Assembly (NCBI RefSeq): GCF_000341285.1
Contig: NW_005178426.1
Coordinates: 54,839-118,838, forward strand
DNA: 64,000 nucleotides
Direction of reading: 5' to 3'
From: Galdieria sulphuraria
Lineage: Eukaryota; Rhodophyta; Bangiophyceae; Galdieriales; Galdieriaceae
Part shown: positions 58,852 through 64,000 of the stretch, in pieces
How the letters are laid out: every line of letters begins with the position of its first letter
How positions within the stretch are numbered: the stretch's first letter is position 1
The notes under the pieces: model-generated
Databases searched by the model: none
The model's input: only the letters and a program-made list of their open reading frames with translations
Told to the model about the DNA's origin: nothing
Position numbers and translations under genes: made by a program

Positions 58852-59554
58852 ATCGTAAGCTATGAAGTAAATTATGCAACAGAAAAATACAACAATGATC
58901 GATCAATCTTCTTTAAAAGTCCAATGCTCAAACGTTTGATTGTGAAGCTTAGGACAAATCTTAAAAAGTTCATTGCTCAAAATTTCTAACGGTTGATAAT
59001 TGAAGAAAGAGTGCTCCTTGAGCCTTTTATTTGTATGACAAGTTAACAGAGTTGCTCCGCGTTGAAATTGAAAAGTGACCATCTCGCACTTTCAAGTTGA
59101 CCTTACAAAGCATCCGAATTGGACTGATCACTGCACACAACATGAGAACAAATCAAAACTAATTGCAATCGAACTGAGATTTTCTTTGCAAAGCTAATTT
59201 CGGTCAAACTCAACTTTGTTGAAAGGCTTAAGCGTCGTTAGGGAGTTGACAGAACTTCCTTACAACGCTATCTTTCTCCTGTCGCAATATTACTATGGTA
59301 TCAAGATAAATTCTATCTATACCAGTTATTATACCAATAGCTTTTTATATCTCTTTTAGTGGAATATTTTCTTGAATAAAACTCACTAAACATAAAAGAC
59401 TCCATATCTCCTGTGAAAGCATTTGCTCAAAATCGAGTAAAGCAGGTTAACATCTTCAATGTTCGATAATAGAATAAAAGAAAATTTTGTATTTATCAGT
59501 TGCAAATACAACGAATGAAACATATTGAAAAAATGACAAAACTCTCAAATACAT
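58852..59554. other. Intergenic between the two ATPase paralogues
   Basis: 703 nt between the start of one paralogue and the stop of the next, both on the minus strand. No gene or shared repeat seen. Confidence 0.45.
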
Positions 59555-62074
59555 TCATCGTTCGTTAGCGAGATATGACCTTATAGAAGATCTTATCTTC
59601 AACCTCAACGCAGGTTTATCTATACCCAAGTCCCTTAAAATTTCTTTGGTCACCGCTGGAAGCTCGTCCATATCAATATCTTCCACTTTCGGAAGACAAT
59701 AAGCAACATCTTCTTCAGAAAGACCACAATATTCTCTTAGGAAAGTATTCCAATCAAATGACGAAGACAAAGAACTCGATGCTGCAACCCTTTGTTCGCC
59801 TCGTGTATTTCCTTCTTCCACTTGCATAGCACTTTGAAAACCTTCCATTTGCATCCTATTCTCCTCATTGGTTCTCGGTCTTATATTTCGAGCTACTCTT
59901 AAAGTAACATTGAATGGCTTAGCTTCCAAAGGCGAAACATATTCATCGGACATCGACTCAAAGACAGTTTTACACCATACTGAAAAGTCTTTTCTGAACT
60001 CTTCTCGGCTTGCTTTCCCAATTTTCCTCAAAATATCGAAATTTTCTATTCCAAAAAATCGTTCAAGGTTCCTTTGAGAAACAACTACCAACTGCAGACA
60101 TGATCGACGACTTTCATTCAAAGTTGACCCTGCAGAATGTTCAGTAACCAAATAACTTGCATCCTCAACAATATTATGTTCTTCAACAGAGAAAACTACA
60201 GATCGATCATAACTAGTACAAACTACCACCACAAACTGAAAACAAAGTTGAACAGATGAAGGAGATCCGTCATTCAAAACGGAAACAACTCCCTGAAAAA
60301 ATTCTTCGGCTTCCTTCTCAATATCTCTCTTCGAAAATTCAGTTTTGTGATAAAATTTGAATGAAAATCCAACAACATAACGTGTTTGTCCATTATGGAA
60401 TACAACATATGCATCAGGACCACTCGAATTGCCATCTTTTGGAACAAAAATACCACAATGTTGTAAATAATCTCTATAATGAACAGAAAATGAACGAGAG
60501 ACATCTCTCAAGATGGGTATATCATAAGATTTTGCAGATTCCATAGAATAAGAAACATTGTCCTGTTCAATAAAAGAACCCTGGAAAATCCCTGGAATAG
60601 CAGAATGTACAATAGGCCAGGAATTAGAATGAAGAAAAGTTAATAAGCGAAAACGAAAGATCTTCATAAATAAAAATTCAAAGAAGACTCTCTTTGCTGT
60701 TGCAGTGTCGGGAATATAACTAAACGGAGATAAAGGAAAAAGTTCAGTAGCCTCACGGAAAAAGTTATCTTTGCTATGAGCTCTCAATATAAATTCACAA
60801 CAACCAATCTTAAACTCAGTCCCCAAATCAATCCCGTCAGTTCCACAACTTTCAGAATAAAACCCAAAAGTTGCAACCAAGTCCATCAAATAAGTTTCCG
60901 TTCCACATAAAGTAACGATAAAGTTAATTGGAAAAATTGTTCCGAGCAGATAATTCAAAAGGACAAATTGATATCGAAGAAGGGTTGCGGAATCAGGTAT
61001 CTCCGGAATAATAATCGTCACCGACTCTAGTAGTACCAAGCGAAAGATTCTATCTAATAAGGGTTCCATATTGTCATTGTTGATAACAGGTTGAGATAAG
61101 TTTGCAAGTTTCCCTACTAGGGCTAGTAAAGTATTCCTTACAATCAACGGAATACCTCCTGTCTTCTTTTTCAACAATTCTACGAATCGATGTCGTAAAT
61201 CAACGGAGAGCAATAAACAGTCCTTCAAGGACTTTCCATCATAACTTGCCAGCTCAAGATATTCGTTAATATCACGAAGATTAAAGGGATTCAACCGCAA
61301 CATATGGAGGGTGACACTACTGGAGCGAGTATCAGACAGGGGGGCTGAGATTTCAGCAGTTCGACCTGCCAAATAGACAATTACCTTCCCTGTAATCAAA
61401 AAACTACGTAGAATGCGGAAGAAATTCCGAAAAGGTACATATTTTGGGTCAGACTCGACAAACTGTTTCATGGTAAGTTCACTATAGTATCTGGTGAGGT
61501 AACTCAGATGACTAAGTTCGTCTATCATCAAAAATAAATATTGTTTCTCAAATTGTTCGAGAAGATAATCAATAGCTCCTACAGTATCGAATTTCTTTAC
61601 CATCCTCTGAGCCATCTGAAGAGCGTCCGTATCTTTACCATTTTGTCGATAAGCGTTCAAAATTATATTATACATCAAAGCCTCTAGAAACCTTGGAAAA
61701 GGAGCACGAGAAAAACCCTCTTCTAGTTTAAAGCAAACTGACAAAGTGTTTTCCGCAAAGTGTTTCCAAGAAAAAATCTTCAAATCAACTTTTCCCGATG
61801 AGCTCTTGTTGAAAACCTCCGTCTTCGTCTGCTCTTCTTCTTCGTCGGCGAATTTTTTTAAAAACTCTAAAAAATTTTCTCCAACAAAACTCTTCCCAGC
61901 TCCAAAGACCTGAGGGGAAAAGCAAGCTGCAGGACGTATGTCATTCAAGTTTCCCTCAACTGGAGAAAACTGGTGCAAATAAGTTAGAAGAATAAAGTAA
62001 ACATCTTCTTTTCTATCTATTAACGGTACTTTTGTCATTCCAGGCAAACTTATGCGTATCTCTTGACTAGCCAT
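59555..62074 (-). CDS. P-loop ATPase with PD-(D/E)XK-like and SAM-like C-terminal segments
   Basis: An intact single-exon frame of 839 aa from ATG 62074 (the longer open frame starts at TTG). Walker A is FSPQVFGAGKSFVG (residues ~52-65), Walker B YLFLMIDELSHL (~179-190), a sensor-like strand VIVYLAGRTAE follows, and KTGGIPLIVRNTLLAL resembles the TGG-x-P winged-helix boundary of STAND/archaeal ATPases. Near 552-572, GPDAYVVF and VVGFSFKFY give a PD...SxK pattern like restriction-endonuclease-fold nucleases, with the middle acidic residue replaced. Residues ~771-839 look like a SAM domain (FLREYCGLSEEDV, ILRDLGIDKPALRLKIRSSI). Cellular role unknown. Lack of introns among intron-bearing neighbours, and the family's known archaeal affinity in Galdieria, fit acquisition by transfer. 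Confidence 0.8.
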   Translation of the reverse strand: MASQEIRISLPGMTKVPLIDRKEDVYFILLTYLHQFSPVEGNLNDIRPAACFSPQVFGAGKSFVGENFLEFLKKFADEEEEQTKTEVFNKSSSGKVDLKIFSWKHFAENTLSVCFKLEEGFSRAPFPRFLEALMYNIILNAYRQNGKDTDALQMAQRMVKKFDTVGAIDYLLEQFEKQYLFLMIDELSHLSYLTRYYSELTMKQFVESDPKYVPFRNFFRILRSFLITGKVIVYLAGRTAEISAPLSDTRSSSVTLHMLRLNPFNLRDINEYLELASYDGKSLKDCLLLSVDLRHRFVELLKKKTGGIPLIVRNTLLALVGKLANLSQPVINNDNMEPLLDRIFRLVLLESVTIIIPEIPDSATLLRYQFVLLNYLLGTIFPINFIVTLCGTETYLMDLVATFGFYSESCGTDGIDLGTEFKIGCCEFILRAHSKDNFFREATELFPLSPFSYIPDTATAKRVFFEFLFMKIFRFRLLTFLHSNSWPIVHSAIPGIFQGSFIEQDNVSYSMESAKSYDIPILRDVSRSFSVHYRDYLQHCGIFVPKDGNSSGPDAYVVFHNGQTRYVVGFSFKFYHKTEFSKRDIEKEAEEFFQGVVSVLNDGSPSSVQLCFQFVVVVCTSYDRSVVFSVEEHNIVEDASYLVTEHSAGSTLNESRRSCLQLVVVSQRNLERFFGIENFDILRKIGKASREEFRKDFSVWCKTVFESMSDEYVSPLEAKPFNVTLRVARNIRPRTNEENRMQMEGFQSAMQVEEGNTRGEQRVAASSSLSSSFDWNTFLREYCGLSEEDVAYCLPKVEDIDMDELPAVTKEILRDLGIDKPALRLKIRSSIRSYLANER

Positions 62075-64000
62075 TTTACACGCCGCCAATCCAAAATCAA
62101 TGAATGAGTGATGATGAGAAAAGGTTGATGAAAGCGATGACCTAAAAGCTTTCAAAGGAGCCGAGAACAAAACACTTGGAGGAGGACAAAGGAGATGGAA
62201 GAGAGTGTATGTTTTATTGTTCGAGCGATTGCTTTATTTGGTGATTGGTAAAACTGATCTCGTTGACACTTCTAGACGTACAATGACAATGGAGAGAAAG
62301 CCGGAATATTTTCTTGCTTGTCATAACTAGAAACTTTCTTTTACTATAGACAAGAAATAGGTTTCTATGAGTTTTTGTGGTGAATTAGACTGATGGGTAC
62401 TCTTTCTATGGCTTGTATACCGTAAGAGAGTTTTTCTACTATCTTCCACACTATCTTACACGCAAACTCCTATATACAAGTCTAATAAGATACAAGCTTT
62501 TTGTAAGTTACAGACGAAATACAGTGGGAAACAGAGAATTGCAATGAATGGGAAGTCTGTTAGTTTGTAACCGTTCGTAGCAGTTTATAAATACAAAAAT
62601 ATCTAATTGAATTTGGAGAAGTGTATTATGTAGATTGTCATACTGACTTATCATTAAATACAAGCCATTATTGATGTAATAGCTACACAAGTTGTCTATC
62701 CTTTGTTCGACTTTAAAAAGTTGTGAATATGTCTTATATAAGGACATCAATAAAGGCTTCAAATATAGTAACTATAACCGTTCATTTTCCACACATCGAT
62801 GCTGAAAAAAGAGCAAAAGACAGAACCAAAAAATTGTTTTACTAAAGAAGAAGCCTTTTATACTTGAGTCAAGGTCGAGTAGTGTACCAACTTGAAAGCT
62901 TCAGCAATTCTCCAACTGAAAGCCACTCCATATTGAAGAACTTTTACCCAACACGACTCTTGACTGAAAGACGTTGTAGTTCCTAAGTTATCGGTCAAGT
63001 GATTGTTATAGAATGACAATACTTCAAGATTGGATATGGTTTCCTTTGACTAATTAGAAACAATTCTGTTCCACTCTCAAACTTGTCCTTTGCAATGCAA
63101 TATAAATAGAACTCCTATGTAAACAGTGATTGTCTGAAATAGAAAGTTTTTATCTCAGTGTGACAAATGGATAGAATCACTTAAGATGCCTCTTGTACTA
63201 TCAATAATTGAACAAAGTTTTTCATTCTGAATACCAGCTTTACAACCGGAGAACTCACCCGATCTGAGAGTCAGTGAGTTTTCAGTCTAATTCACTAAAA
63301 CAGAGTTTAGATATATAGTGTCGTGAGTACTTTTGAGATGGAGTTTGAATTGCAAACTTAAATACTCTTTTTAGTATTTGTTCTTACCTTTGCTATATTT
63401 TCTCTTGGATCCAACAAGTTTCATATTTGTAGAAGCCATTCATATGAATTCCAAGGCTACAAATGCAGTTTGAAAAAAACTTATTAAAAACGAAAGGAAT
63501 CTAAACTTTTATCGAATTTCAACAAGCTAAAACTCTTTTTGAGACCGCAGTGCAGGTTCTCAAGTTAGAGGAAGCCTCAAGTTTTTGCTGCCACTTTTTT
63601 CGTTTGGTCTAAAACCGAGGAAAACTCTCTTCTATTCATTTAACAAAGGATAGGAAGGACAGTCCAAGTGAAATCTACAAACAACCTTTTCCGTTTCAGT
63701 CTTTGAGAATTATAATACATAGAGTTACTGTTCTTCTTTCAACAGACTAGAAAGACAACGTAGCAGACACTTTAAGAATGTTTTGAGATATTCTTTCGGT
63801 AACCACTTTACTAAGTATTTGGACAAGAAAGGATATTTTTCATTCTAGTATTCAACATGTATGTATGTATAGTCTATTCATTTTGAATCATTGCTACAAC
63901 TCTGCAATATTGCAAAATTGACACCAAAAATAGCCTTCAAATGAAAACCTTTTAGTTTTGAAACATGTTCAAAGGTATCTCCGAAATATTGAAAGATGCA
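62075..64000. other. Gene-free right end
   Basis: 1.9 kb upstream of the ATPase gene. An 84-codon minus frame at 62508-62762 is featureless. A short (TGTA)n run lies near 63857. I see no gene entering from the right edge. Confidence 0.45.

Noticed and set aside
1-64000. CRISPR arrays, bacterial operons, rRNA genes
   Set aside because: None seen. The spliced eukaryotic genes rule out a prokaryotic chromosome.

Overview
This window looks like nuclear DNA from a unicellular red alga of the Cyanidiophyceae, most likely Galdieria sulphuraria or a close relative. The DNA is AT-rich. Genes are packed on both strands. I placed about 58 introns by reading frame and splice signals, and they run from about 45 to 73 nt. 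The content also fits: a cytosolic glycogen/floridean-starch branching enzyme, a plastid protein with a bipartite transit/Tat leader that resembles the red-algal PSII protein PsbQ', an acyl-CoA oxidase, a decayed sugar transporter, and archaeal-type P-loop ATPase genes, a family known to be expanded in Galdieria. The species call is inference; no alignment could be run.

Layout. 1-13 kb: 5' part of an organellar PNPase (minus), an Hpc2/ubinuclein-like histone-chaperone subunit, a kinesin-12, a G3BP-like NTF2/RRM/RGG protein, a receptor-like TKL kinase, and a small membrane protein. 13-29 kb: translation elongation factor 2, ribosomal protein eL37, a hairpin-rich spacer, a KHDC4-like KH protein, two unidentified proteins (one large helical/coiled-coil), U2AF35, a DTW-domain tRNA modification enzyme, and acyl-CoA oxidase. 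29-47 kb: TFIIA gamma, a PsbQ'-like lumen protein, a 15-exon branching enzyme, a short-chain dehydrogenase, a mitochondrial bS18-like protein, CENP-S/MHF1, two secreted tandem-repeat proteins, a TCAIM-like protein, and a BAR-like protein.

47-64 kb is different. About 9 kb (47.4-56.7) has no intact gene that I can support. It carries decayed fragments: a frameshifted sugar transporter and pieces of the ATPase family. Next come two ATPase-family genes on the minus strand. One (59555-62074) is an intact single-exon 839-aa protein with a P-loop ATPase, a PD-(D/E)XK-like segment and a C-terminal SAM-like segment. The other (56731-58851) is interrupted by an in-frame TAA. The last 1.9 kb has no gene I can support.

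Most genes are housekeeping and not linked in one pathway; grouping follows compact packing. The accessory interest lies in the ATPase-nuclease-SAM family with its local graveyard, and in the pair of secreted low-complexity proteins at 41.4-43.6 kb.
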